Shown: positions 1-11,591 of the stretch, piece by piece | Numbering within the stretch: position 1 is the first letter of the stretch | Layout of the letters: each line of letters starts with the position of its first letter | Source: Hypholoma sublateritium FD-334 SS-4 | Taxonomy: Eukaryota; Basidiomycota; Agaricomycetes; Agaricales; Strophariaceae | Direction of reading: 5' to 3' | DNA: 64,000 nt | Assembly (NCBI GenBank): GCA_000827495.1 | Contig: KN817605.1 | Span: 95,744-159,743, forward strand | Made by a program: the position numbers and the translations under genes | Notes under the pieces: generated by a model | The model's database searches: none | The model's input: only the letters and a program-made list of their open reading frames with translations | What the model was told of the DNA's origin: nothing

Positions 1-500
1 GACGTGTTCTAGAAGCACTCTCAGAATGTCGGCGCGGTGGAACGAGACCGAACCACCGGGGAACGAGAGGTCGGATATATACACGTCCTCGGGCTCATCG
101 CTTTTCTTGAACACTAGTGCCAGTACTAGCAAGACATAAATGAGCCGCACGACTTTCTGTTAAATAGAACTTACCGGATTTTTCTTTGGATGGAATTTCC
201 TGGCCTGGATTGAGGAGGGCCGCAAGGTCGTCCTCCATGTTCAGCGCCTTCAGGATCTCCCACCCGCGAGGCCAAAGGCTGATGCCGGCGCCGATCTCTG
301 TTAACTTCGCCGCAGACTCATAAACGTCGATTTGAGCTGTGTCGTCGACGTGCAGGTGGCTCAGTGCGACAGCCAAAGAGAGGCCACCTATTCCGCCTCC
401 GCTGTGGTACACCAAATGTTAAGTTTTAAATATGCCTTTCGATGCCGCAGAGCACATACATGATAGCCACGCGCAGTTTTGGTGCTGAATCCATTGGCAT
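1..500 (-). CDS. FAD-dependent monooxygenase (salicylate hydroxylase-like), 3' end outside window
   Basis: Exons read leftwards: 500-460, 401-175 and 113-1, continuing beyond base 1. The start is the ATG at 500-498, giving an N-terminus with basic residues and then beta-strand KLRVAII leading into GGGIGGL, the Rossmann dinucleotide-binding GxGxxG motif of class A flavoprotein monooxygenases. Further in, an acidic residue of the second strand (VYES) and GAGISLWPRG match the FAD-binding fold. The last visible exon carries SFHRADILRVLLEHV, the family's conserved HRADL segment. Such enzymes use NAD(P)H and O2 to hydroxylate aromatic or related substrates; the substrate cannot be told here. Introns are 58 and 61 nt with GTATGT and GTAAGT donors, and the frame is kept across both. 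The C-terminal part, including the DG motif, is not in the window. Confidence 0.85.
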
Positions 501-1993
501 TGGTAGATTAGATGGTACGGGTGATGAATTGGGGCGGTTGTGGAGGGAACACTGGAGTGACAGTGGCTTTTATGCACTCCGGACGTGCACTCTTGCCAGT
601 GGGAGCCGACTTCCTGCTCCTCCATTACCGTGGAGTCATGAGGCATTTCGAAGGAAGTCCAGTCATAGACGCGAATCCATCGTCCCGTAGTCCGAAGTCG
701 TCGTGGAGCTGGCTTCCAGCGGTAAGTGCGGACAGCAGTTCAACATGGACATGGCGTCTAAATTCAGCACGTCCGACACGGTAATTCGTCATCTAGCTTA
801 CGAGTTTGCGTCTGGCAGTCCTCGAACTCGCGTCCAAAACGCGATGTCAATGTGCGATCCTAGTCGGTTACTAGTAGGCTCTGACTACCATCGGAATCCA
901 TCCTATACTTCTGATGACTCGCTTTTACAACACATACCTGGCCGTTGTAGAGATATTTTACATATGTGCGCAATACTTACGGTGTCGGCATTTCCCGCGA
1001 AAGCATTTTATGCTAAGTTATTTATAGAACAACGTTCAACGTTCGACCTTGGATTTTATCAACAAATTTTTACCAAGTTTTTGCTAGGTGTGCCACGCCT
1101 TCACCACTATGAACTTTGACGCCAGCGCCCATTATTCAAGTATCCACAAAGCTGGGTACCATTTTTGTCTTGATTTTGATCAAAAAGGCACTCTGTACTT
1201 TTTTGCACGGCTTGCCAGGCAAGTATGTAGTAAGTAAAGTATATAGTCCTGTACCAGCATATGCAATGTCGCTTACCACTGGTATTTAGCTTGCTTGCTC
1301 TTATTCTGTATAAGGCGTGATTTTCAACAAAAAGCCCCAAAATTGATCCTACGAGTGCAGAGTCTTCTGCCAATTTCTGGATATTGTAACAGACTTTGCA
1401 GCCCCTGAAATAAGTACGCCTATACCTGCTATGTATTTGTATGTAACACCTTTTGAGAAGCTTTAAAAAATACGAGGATGTCAGCGAATGCCAGTCATCC
1501 ATCGGTAGGTTTTCTAGGTCGTCGGATCAGTTGTGATTTATCTCTGGGAAGACCCGGCCAAACTTGTTCTCCGAGACTCGTTAATGACCCAGACTCGTCT
1601 CTCTTTTTCAAAATGGATTTTTTCATCCCTTTAGACATATATGTGGCTACCCTAGTCTCCCGTAGACAGACTCCGATACCGCTAATAAAGTCGGTCAACT
1701 TTATGGCTACCCAATGGCTACCCGAAGATTTCCATACTAAGGTGAGGTAACAACGAAACAAATTTGAGCGACTCGGAGATTGAATAAGAAGGTCATTGAG
1801 CGCTCGCAACAGCGTTCGAAAAATGCCTCTCAGACTCGAGTTACTGCAAACATCTGACTTTGTAGGTCTATACGTCAGAACCCAATACAATCATTTGATG
1901 TACCTGGAATTGGCAGCTCCGCGCCACTTATAGATAGGTGCACCGAGAAGTTGCAGGTACATTACCTCCACTCATTACCTCTGACGAGACGAG
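501..1993. other. Intergenic, about 1.5 kb, no supported gene
   Basis: Lies between the divergent FAD monooxygenase and the gene starting at 1994, so it should hold both promoters. Open frames of 60-138 codons exist on both strands, but none shows a recognisable motif or a splice-supported extension. Confidence 0.5.
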
Positions 1994-3126
1994 ATGCCCA
2001 AAGCACACGGGAAGCTTGATATACAGTATGCGGAGACGATGCAGAACCACCCCTTTGGGATCGCCCTTTATTATCCACCCCCCACCACAGTGCTGAAGCC
2101 TGGAGCTGTGGGTTACTTCGACGCCTACGGATCGTGGAACGTCATCGCCGATCTTGAGGATGCCACCGAGCTTGCGCGCAACGGCTTCAGCCTGTCAGCA
2201 GGCCTGACAAAAGCTCCCGCCGATAATGGAATCAAATGGGGCCCGAAGACGTCGTCCAGCACAAAAGCGACGAAGATCGACCTTTCAGCTGGCATGTATG
2301 TGGGCCTCTCACTGCGACGTACCAGTTGCCATAACACACCCTGCTAATCGATCTATTCACTATCAGTGATCCAGCCCCCGGTATTCCAGTCACAGCATCG
2401 GCGGTGTACTCCTACCACATCGACTCGGACATAGGCGCCATTCTTCTGACCAGCGCACCAGTTACCCACGAGAGGTACTATCACTCGACGCCGTTCAAGA
2501 ACTGGATGAAGGATAATGCACATATAATCCTAGATCGATGGCGGTATGAAGCCAAAGAATTTGGCATGTGGATCGTCACCTCGACGTTTTCGACCAGGAA
2601 ATGTGCTATAAATATGTGGACAACACGGAAGCGGGGAATCAAGGTGGGATTCTCCGCAGACGTAGCAGGTGTTGGACAAATCGGACCAGGTGTGGAATGG
2701 TATCGAAGCCACACTGACGAGGGATGGGGAGAATATTCTTCTGAGGTGTGTGATTTGTCGTTGAAATGAAAAGCTGTGCAAATCACAGTTCTGACAGGGT
2801 GAGCATAAATCGGTCGTCTTCTTTGGAGGGCTCAGGTTTCGGTTCAGCCAGAACTTTCGCAAGGTGGGATGGTTGGCCAATTTTACATATCAATATAAAT
2901 TAAACATCTTCAGGTCGCGACCCTGGTCGCGGAAGGCCCTTACGGGCGGACAATCAGAAGGCCGATAGAGGAACAGCTCGAAGGGGGGATTGCCGACTCC
3001 GACGAGGACACGCCGTCAGAGCTTATTTCAAGCGTACCGGATCCCGAGGACGAGGACAAAGAGTTTAAGATAGAGTGCGAGAATTATGAAGAAGAGGAAA
3101 CAGATCAAGATACATCAGTTGACTGA
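1994..3126 (+). CDS. Conserved-looking basidiomycete protein of unknown function, 319 aa
   Basis: Exons 1994-2295, 2367-2745, 2798-2863 and 2914-3126 join in frame to 319 residues. I do not recognise a named domain with certainty. The body (about residues 1-245) is rich in alternating hydrophobic beta-strand-like stretches, for example GMWIVTSTFST and VVFFGGLRFRF. It has HERYYHSTPFKNW, which looks like a conserved core motif. The last ~65 residues are strongly acidic (runs of D/E) and probably disordered. No signal peptide or membrane helix is seen, so a cytosolic location is inferred. The beta-rich body plus acidic tail is loosely reminiscent of fungal pore-forming or gasdermin-like cell-death proteins, but I could not confirm this. 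The upstream FAD monooxygenase is divergent; the RhoGEF downstream is convergent, only ~105 bp away. Confidence 0.75.
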
Positions 3127-3232
3127 ACTAATGGAGGTTGATCATACCTTGAACTTTCATCCCTTCTACATAGACAATGATTTTCTTGATAAACTGTGAT
3201 TAGAGAACATTATCGGAGATAAACAAATACAT

Positions 3233-6200
3233 TTATATATTGATCGAATCATCATCCTCCGAGAGTAACGAGTCCTGGCGCTGAAGTTCCCGGAAAACCT
3301 GGCGATAACGCAGTGACCACCAGCCGCGTTCCTCCCTCTCGTCCCCTGTGAACGTACTGTCGGGCCCACCGCGCATATCTGGGAATGTCCCAGAGGGGCT
3401 CCGCGGGATGGGCAGACCAGATGCTACAAGCGAGGATACGGCAGCGTGCGTGTTAAACGTCTGATCAGAGAGATTGAACGAGTCCTCCGACTGGTCGACG
3501 CCCGGGAAAGTGAGCTTACGCAGAGTCGTTTTGCAGCATCGCCGGAACGCCAGAATCCAAGTCTGCTCAGAATTCTCGCCGGAGTCGAAAGAGCTAGAAT
3601 TATGATTGGAATTGTCACTTGGCGATCGAGGAAGCATGAGATCGACAATGCGATAGCCCGCTGTTCTGAAGTCCCCATTGTCGTTCAGATGCTCGAGATC
3701 GAGCGCCATAGACTCCAGAGATAATACCGTCCCTTAAGGTGGGTTTCAATGACCAAGAATACAGAAATCATCTTCAAGATGTAAGAGCAAGACTCTACCT
3801 TCACTGCGGTTCTGAATCTGGGCAATTGATAATGGCCGAAACACCCCCAAGTCTTCATGTAGTACCCATTTCGGATCCGCGCCAAAGGTCTGACCTGGCT
3901 GGGCCACAAGTACCAAGTCGTTAAAAATGAAAGCATGCGCAGAAATAGTCCTCAAAGCCGGAGGGGAAGCCACATATTGACGTTCCTTTTTGTCGACGAT
4001 GGGGGTCACATCTGCAGGCTTCGACCCTTTAGATACAGAGCGCTTCCCAAGAGGCAGACGAGAAAACCAGGAACTAGCGGAAGATTTCAGAGGAGTCGAC
4101 GTAGCAGGCACATTTGCACCGAAGGAGCTACCAGTAGAGCCCGAGTTCACAGATTCCGTCTTCTCGAAGACAGTACTCGACGACCCGCTGATAGCGTCCA
4201 TGAGTTTGGACACACGTTTAGCGCGGTTAGCGTCCCTGCCCTGATGCCACGAGCTGGACTTGCGGTTTTCTTTGAGTTTAGCTGTCATATCAGAGACGAC
4301 CAGTGCCAGAGGACCAGATTGCAGCAGCCTTCGTTCGCGAGTGGCAAGCTCGCTCGGGGACAAAAGTCCCTGCACGCGTGCTGCAAAAGCTTTTAGTAGG
4401 CTATATTCATCCTCGCGGATCTTAACCTCAGTCAAGACCCTAATTACCATGTCAGTAGAACGCGACAAAGCAAAGGTAGACAAATAATCCTGATGCGTTT
4501 TCGGTGTCAGATCAAGCATCCTCTAGAACACAGATGGTAGTCAACATTTGACACATCAGAAAACGAGACTAGTGGAAGGCCTACCGCAAATAGGTCTTGA
4601 TACGCAGCCAGACGATTCACCGGCAGCATCAGAAAGCGTTCAAGAGACCAGGTTTCGCACTCCGGCTGGCGCTGTTGGAGAGAAATGAACTGTCCCAGAT
4701 CGTTATTACGAGAATCCGTAAGCGCCATGATCTCTTCGGACACGTCCGAGAGTCGCACGAGGTATGGTTGGTATACCTCAGCATTCAACACGAAGTGGCG
4801 GAGGACCTCGGAGACGCGGTCCGTGGTGGGCGTCATAGTGTCGCGGGCCAGGCACAAGGACTCGTACATCTCTTCGTGGAGCGTGACGATGTCGTCGAAC
4901 CAGTCGAACAGCTTTGCGACGTTGGTCGGGACACCGGAAATCCAGGCCTTACTATTCTGCACGCGCAAGGGGCGAATGAACAAGCGTACGCAGATGTGAA
5001 AGAGGCGCAGGAGATCCTCCTCTGTCTCAAAGATCTCCTGCATGACGCCCTCGCGGCTTTGCGAGAGCGTATCATCAGTCAGAGAGTTCACCTCACTTGT
5101 CTTCGAGGCTGGTTGATCGAAATATCGTCCCATTGCTTCATGTTGATTCCACGAGGTTTGCGGCGGTTGGGGATCATCATAGCTAGATGAACCAGATTGG
5201 GAAGGAGAGATAACACTGAGTCGGGGAGTAGTTGCTTGTGTGCGCTACACGATCCCGACATTAAGAGTGAGTTGTCAATCACATACTAACCCGACAATAC
5301 GGTCACACCTGTTTCGCCTTATACCGCCTGTTCTCTTCGTATTCCAGCACCTTGAGAATACTCTCGGCATCGTCACTCAGTTCATCTTGTGTATCGTCTT
5401 GCCACATCGTTCTATTTGACGAGCGCGTGTCTGCATATTCATCCGCCGCCTTCTCGAGTATCTCGTCAGAATCAGAAGGTGGAATGCCAAACGCCTGCCG
5501 CTCGCGTGCAGCTGCCGATCTGTATCCTTCCACAGTAGCCAATACCTCTGTGGGGTGCCTGTGAGGGCTCTTCCGTTTCACAGGGGGGTCATTAACACGG
5601 AGTCGATGGTCTGGCGATGGCTTGCGCCGCCGTTCTGGTTCGTCATATCGGCTTGTGTGTTCTATAACGCGGGAGGGTATTCTCGGGGAAGGGGTGGGTG
5701 GTACAGGTGCAGGCCCCTTGCGGGAAGGGGGGGACGGTCTGCTAAACGAATTGCGGTTCTGTATGAGCTCGCGCAGGTTGGATGGGAACACGCGGGAGTT
5801 ACGAGGGGATGGGGTGTCGCGCGGGCATGCGGAACGTGCGCGGCGGGGGACAATAGGCACAACGCCGTCGCTCTCGAGCTCCGGCGAGCCGAAGATTTTT
5901 GGCTCGCAGCTTGAACTGCGCCCCCTTGGTTCTTTGACGCGCAGGTGGCGGACCGAGTAGCCTTCTCGCTCGGACTCCGTTTCCTCTTCTTCCATGCTTT
6001 CTTCGGCGTCGTCTGATACCGAGAGCGGTGGGGAGCGCGCTGGTCGCGTAGATTTGGGGGACACACGTCGGCCATCGTGACCTTTTCGCAGCTCCACCGG
6101 ACGTCTTCCATCTTCGAACGCCACATTCCGTCCCATTCGATCCAAACCAATGTTATCGTACTGTGAGGCTGTTTGGAGTGCATCCGTCTCGTAGTTATTG

Positions 6201-7533
6201 AATTCGTCAGAATAATGTGACCCATCTGATTCTGAGGCAGGTAAAGAAAATCGCAGGTTCTTCTCTGGCAGGTTTACACGCGTGTCTTCCTGTCGCGGCG
6301 TACGCGGCGACGAATACTGTGGCCGGATTATAGAAAGTCCCAGCCCAACGGCAGGTTTTGAATTTTGCTCTGTTTTTGTAGGGTAATCGTTGTAGTGATT
6401 AATATTGCGATCCGGATATAATTGATTTCGCGAGTCCGCATCGCTAGACGCTGAACTGGATCCCGAGACAGAGACTGCGGCATTCGCCACAGTCAACTTG
6501 CGCCTGTTTCGCAGGTCGTCTTCGTATCGTCTCTCTAAATCAGAATCTTCGAGGCGGGCAGGATCGTCGTTGTAATAGCGAGTTCGGGGGCGGGGAATAT
6601 TGGATTGGGGGTACTTCTTGGAGTGGAAAGACGGTGTTGATGTTGGCGCGCCTGTGTTTGTAGCGTCCTAGAACTACATTATGATGTGGTCCGATCTAGC
6701 AAGATATGACATACCGTTCGAGAACTGGTTCTGTTGCCATTAAAGGGGGATTTCAATGTCCCCGAGCACTTTCGACTTAGAAGGCTCTTCATACTCTTCA
6801 GTGAGGAACCCGCCATGGACGGCGAAGATACGGCCACAGGAACAGGGGGTTTGGGGGAGGATGATGCAGGTGCTGGGGACCGAAAAGAAGATTTGAGTGC
6901 AGAGATGGTAGGCTCTTTCAGATGCGAGGTACTTGGCGTTGATTGATGTGGATATATATCTGGTACAATACTGGGTGCACCGTAGCTTCGAGGCTGTGGC
7001 ACATGTTGGACAGGCGGTAGTCGTGAATATGTTTTCTTTGCAGATACTGGCGGAGCTGAGTCGGGAGAGTTCCGACGATTACGGCTTCTGCGAGGAGGCT
7101 TTTCAGCTTCAGCTACTGCTACGTTGCTTCGTGTACCCATTTTGAACGGAAACGAAGCTCTCGACGGGGTGCCCGTCATGCGATCTATGGTATCTCGCAG
7201 CGAAGGTAGCAATTGGGTTTCCAGGTGTGGGATTCCCGAGTGGAGCTCGTACCTCTGGCCTCGTTCATCCATCTGTGCGCCGACAAGCGACTCTGATTCC
7301 GAAGGGGTGTCCGACGCATGCTCTCGGAAAGGACCCCATTTCGCACTTGCATCCATTGGTCGTTTCGCAGGGTTCCCGCCGTCCTTGCGAGACGAATCAC
7401 GGGGACTAAGCCCTCCAGCAGCTGCATAGTATGATGGTGGTAAAAATGGTCTCGAGTTCGCCGCAGTTGGGGTAGGAGGTGCGGGAGACCGCGGCGACTT
7501 GTGGTACAAAGTCGACGATCTTCCAACTGGCAT
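3233..7533 (-). CDS. RhoGEF (DH-PH domain) guanine nucleotide exchange factor, 1353 aa
   Basis: Exons 7533-6715, 6667-5309, 5244-4585, 4522-3799 and 3732-3233; every junction keeps frame, giving 1353 residues. Residues 1-790 are low-complexity, Pro/Ser/Arg-rich and probably disordered. The DH domain runs from about 793 to 985. It begins with the typical helix (REGVMQEIFETEEDLLRLF) and ends with a conserved PVNRLAAYQDLF / LTPKTHQDY stretch. A PH-like domain follows (about 1020-1250), including SAHAFIFNDLVLVAQ and a terminal WILAFRRCCKTTL helix. It is interrupted by a serine-rich insertion of ~100 residues. DH-PH proteins load GTP onto Rho/Rac/Cdc42 GTPases and control polarity, actin and wall synthesis. 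The start is the first ATG after a stop-containing leader and has an A-rich context. The exact GTPase partner is not inferable. Confidence 0.9.
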
Positions 7534-8527
7534 CTTGGTTGACGTTTACGTGAGGCGAGTATCGTTAAGTCTCGATAAGCAGAGATGATACGCCTAGGCG
7601 ACAAAAATAGCCGGCAGGAGAAAGCCAGACATGCTTATCGGCACTGCGACTCGGACGCTGATGACTGTCATCAGGGAAAAGTGGAAAAGTTGCTATCAGG
7701 TTGTGACAGCGGTCACTCTGTAACATCTTGCCACGCCGTTGTATCCAGTTATAATCCATCATAATCTTGCTGTAATTTTGACGGCGGGTGATCAGAATCT
7801 TGCAATATTGCAGTCCCTTGGCANTCCCTTATGTTCGTCTACCATCCATTTAAATGCTATATATTTGTGATCCCAAGATGACTAGAATTGACAAAGTAGA
7901 TACCATAATTACACATACCTTACAGAAACTTACCATTTATGTGAAATATTGCGAGTGAATTATTTGTGAATTATCATTTGGTGTCATCACTGGACTTGAG
8001 GGCATCTCATCCACTGGGAACAAAGTTCGCGAACACGTTCGCTGAGCTGTTACATGTTCTGCACTTTACCTATTTAAAGTGGCCAATTTTTAGTCAGTTT
8101 TCCAGCAGCTGAATAAATACTAGAGCCTCGAAAACCTGTAATTGAACATCGTCTACTCATACTGTCATAGTACAGATGCCCATCATTAAAATGTTTTATG
8201 GCGTAGCGGTAAGAAGTGTCCCAGTAACACATGAATTTAAGTTCACGGTGCTGAGTTCACCTCTCGTGGGGTGCAAATAAATTTAAGTTGAAGTCACTTT
8301 CATTGAGTAAGTCGTCTAAAGGCATAAGCGAGTCTGATTCCATAATTAGCTGTGCATAAATAATAAGTCAAGAACATGAGTGAGGTGGAACATCGTCAAT
8401 TCGCCGTAAATCAGTTATAAGTGGCCAGTACAACATACACATAAGCTAAAGACCCGGAGAGTCTTGGTGAGCACGCAAGGCAAGACTTAGTACAGTTGAT
8501 GTTGCTTTTTTACCATAATTGTGTAGG

Positions 8528-8549
8528 GTGTTATAACCGGTTATAACAC
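8528..8549. repeat. Perfect 22-bp palindrome
   Basis: The left half-site GTGTTATAACC is followed immediately by its exact reverse complement. It lies in AT-rich intergenic DNA about 1 kb upstream of the RhoGEF start. It could be a dimeric regulator site or a cruciform-prone sequence; function unknown. Confidence 0.8.
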
Positions 8550-10267
8550 AGATAAATTGAGATATCACAATTCCAACCGAAGCCATGTATACGGAGGATG
8601 ACCATTGGCACTCAAGATGATACCACATTATTACAATGACAGATCTGCTCTTAGCCATATATTGCCAATATAAGGTCTGTTGTAACATTTCAGCAGATTA
8701 CAACAGTTACACCAAATTACACCAATTACAACGCATTGTATCCAGTGACAACATTCTCACGAGTTCCCTGATGGTTGTTAATTGATGGTTTGAGTTCACC
8801 GTCGCGAAAACCAACGCGAACATCACGTGACCCACTAAAATTCAAGACGCGCCTCATCGAAGATTCGAACGCGGTTCAACGCGCTCAATGCTCATGCCAT
8901 AAATAGGCTATGTCAGTCAAATGTCAGTGAATGATTAATAAATACTTATCGATTCGCGAGCTTAGGAATGGCCAAATTCCCAGTGGGGATCATGCTGTTC
9001 AAACGTTTTTCGTTTCACGGATGATGGATCTATACAATGGAGGACACTAGTGAAATCGTGTGTGGCTGATCGCGAAGCTCCAAGTTGCAAAGGAACTGTT
9101 ATATGCTACCACGATATGAGCCAGTGGTTTCTCAACACGCAGCGCTCAGTGGTTCTATGATATCAGTCCGAGGAGTTTAACTCGGATGGACAGTATCCGT
9201 TGGCACATCATCAAATGTTTGAAGCCGCCGCAGCACCTGGCGTGAATCCCAGCGACAACGAAATAGGAAGTGTACAGTACTTATACCGCGTCGTCGATGT
9301 CATTCAAATACCGACAAGCATGAATCGGTATCCTGTCCTTTTTTTGTCTAGGGGACAGACAAAAGATAAGGCTAAAGCCCGCAGGACGGCATGTTTTTTT
9401 AAAAAATAAGTTAGATATAAAAATATGTACCAAATCTGCCTCTAGCAGAAGAGCCCAATCAACGCCAGCGTCCAACTCGAGATTAATACGTCCCAAATTC
9501 AACGAGATTCTAAATCTTCTCATTCGAATTGAACCTCAATATTTGACACACTGCGCTTCGGAGCCGTACTGCAGCCACCACAAGAAGGCCCAAGCGAAAG
9601 ATCAATATTTTCCGCGTACGTTCTGCCGGAGCATACGCGTATAGGCCGCTGAAAGAAGCCGTGAGTCTCGGGGGATTAGAGTAGATGACTCCAACATAAC
9701 TGGACAAGTCAAGGGTAGGTGCCACTTGATAAACATCATTTCTTCTCGACTGCGGCAATTTAATCAGATAAGATGTTCAGTATCAGACCGGGCAATAGGG
9801 TGCGCAAGCTGCGGGGCTCGCGCTACATAAGTAAGCGTCATACATTTTCAACATACATTTCAAGTTTCATTGTGGCAGCGAACGCAAGATTGTCGCCTTC
9901 GAAGACCGCTGACCGCAGCTGGCAATTCGGCTGCGCCAGGCCTTCTATTTATAGATACTTGGAGAAAAATTCCAAATTTAGCTCACAGGTTTATGTCCTC
10001 CTATGCTAACCTGGTAGTAGAGCTTTAGGAGTCGAATTGGATCATATCCTACTCTGTGAACATATGAGAGAAATTAAAAAATGATATCTTCAATTGACTT
10101 TGAATTTGAACACTGCAAGTTTTTGAACGACTCTACATATAATCAAATTCTAGACGAAGTGGACGAATCGTTCTTGAAGCTGCGCTGGTGCCCTTAAACA
10201 CTGCATAATTTGGCCGAGAAACGCTTATCCGATTATTTATTTATACACATGACTCCTATTATTCAGG

Positions 10268-10275
10268 TATATAAA
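10268..10275 (+). promoter_or_regulatory. TATA-like element of the O-methyltransferase gene
   Basis: TATATAAA lies about 80 bp upstream of the ATG at 10355, a normal spacing for a fungal core promoter. Assigned by position and sequence only. Confidence 0.45.
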
Positions 10276-10354
10276 TCCGTTTCTTACCAAGGACAGTTTT
10301 CATATCAACCCTCCTCTGCCAGTGATTCTTCACCTCTCCATATATCTTACGGCA

Positions 10355-11205
10355 ATGGCCAGCGTCGACCCTTACCAGTACTGGGAATCAAGTACTATTG
10401 CAGAGTGGAAACGCTCTGATGAATATCACAATTCATTCCTCATTCCAGAGGACAAAGTACTTGCAGGAGTGCGTAAGAACAATGTCGACAAAGGTCTCCC
10501 CGACATCGCTGTGTCTGTAGCCCAAGGAAAACTTCTGCACTTGTATGCCAGGTCCATTGGCGCAAAGCGCGTGCTCGAGGTCGGAACCTTGGGAGGGTGA
10601 GTGTTAATCACCACTATATTTGAGCCCGCTCTAATCACATTTTGTAGGTATTCCACGATCTGGCTGGCGCGTGGCCTCCCAGCCGATGGAAAACTCATCT
10701 CACTGGAATTATCATCCCACCATGCTGAGGCAAGAAATATGGGCCGTTGTATTAGAAATCTGATTAAATCTCTTGCTACAGGTTGCACGAGAGAACGTCC
10801 ACACTGCAGGCCTTTCAGACAAGGTGGAAATCATTGTAGGATCTGCGACAGAGTCTCTCAAGAGCCTTGCTACTACCTTCGATCTCGTATTCATCGACGC
10901 AGACAAAGTCGAGAATGTGATCTACTACAACGAAGCAAAACGCCTCGTTCGTAAAGGGGGCGTCATAGTAAGTTCTTGTTATTGCCTTCATCCACTCGAC
11001 AATAGGAATAACTGCGCTACTTTAGATCATTGATAACGTTGTTTGGGGTGCATCGGTGGCCTTTCCGGAATTTTCGGATCCCGCTATCGAAGGTATTAGG
11101 AGTCTCCTCAAGGCCATGAAAGACGATCCCGACGTCGACGCGACCACAATCGCAACCGTAGGAGAGAGGGGACTCGATGGATTTATTTACGCCGTTCGAA
11201 ACTAA
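10355..11205 (+). CDS. Class I SAM-dependent O-methyltransferase (caffeoyl-CoA OMT type), 229 aa
   Basis: Exons 10355-10596, 10648-10729, 10782-10967 and 11026-11205 give 229 residues, the usual length of the Methyltransf_3 family. SAM-binding motif I is VLEVGTLGGYSTIWLA (about residues 75-90), followed by the acidic LISLEL strand. The metal/SAM motif FIDADK follows, then GGVIIIDNVVWG with the conserved DN that helps bind the divalent cation. The family methylates catechol-type hydroxyls on small molecules in the cytosol. The start is the ATG before ASVDPYQYW. Intron 2 (10730-10781) starts with GC rather than GT; the other two are GT-AG. The neighbour on the right is a convergent F-box gene. 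Substrate unknown. Confidence 0.93.
10730..10781 (+). other. Non-canonical GC-AG intron
   Basis: The donor reads GAG|GCAAGA and the acceptor CTACAG|GTT. Splicing here joins the SSHHAE and VARENV segments in frame, as the methyltransferase fold requires. The 52-nt length is typical for this locus. No GT donor nearby keeps the frame. Confidence 0.8.
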
Positions 11206-11591
11206 TACCTTAAGACGGATAACTTCAGTTCGATCTTGTTACGCAGTTCTTTTGATACTAGCACCTGTGATTCAATCGCGCCTTTGCAGTTTTGAAACGA
11301 AGGCTCAATATATTAAACAATTGAATATTAGAGAAGCACTTGCATGTCGGACTAGCGTCGAGTATATCACGAGTTTGGTTGTATCGCCAGTATGGAGGAT
11401 GTCGACCAGCAACACTCCCTCTAGCTGAACAATTTGATCGTTAAACGAAATGGGAGCAAGGCCCGATTAGGAACCGCGCTTGCCGAAAGGGGACAAAGCA
11501 GCTTTCCCTACTATTAGTATTTGGTAGCTTCCTTGTGTACAATGCCTGCTGAAAAGAACCGGTGATGATGGTTTCTAATTTGGAGAAGCAC
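11206..11591. other. Convergent 3' intergenic gap
   Basis: A 386-bp space between the stop codons of the O-methyltransferase (+) and F-box (-) genes. I see no gene; it should hold both 3' UTRs. Confidence 0.5.

Larger units (their letters stand above)
7534..10354. other. Intergenic, about 2.8 kb, no supported gene
   Basis: Lies between the divergent RhoGEF and O-methyltransferase genes and is AT-rich. It contains one ambiguous base (n) near 7825, a perfect 22-bp palindrome at 8528-8549 and a TATA-like element near the right edge. Open frames are short and show no recognisable protein features. Confidence 0.5.

Noticed and set aside
703..1119. 138-codon open frame on the plus strand upstream of the unknown gene at 1994.
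   Set aside because: Composition is not protein-like, there is no motif, and no splice extension is supported.
7739..8746. Direct repeat TTGTATCCAGT at 7739 and 8736.
   Set aside because: An 11-base match within a few kb is expected by chance, and the flanks do not match.
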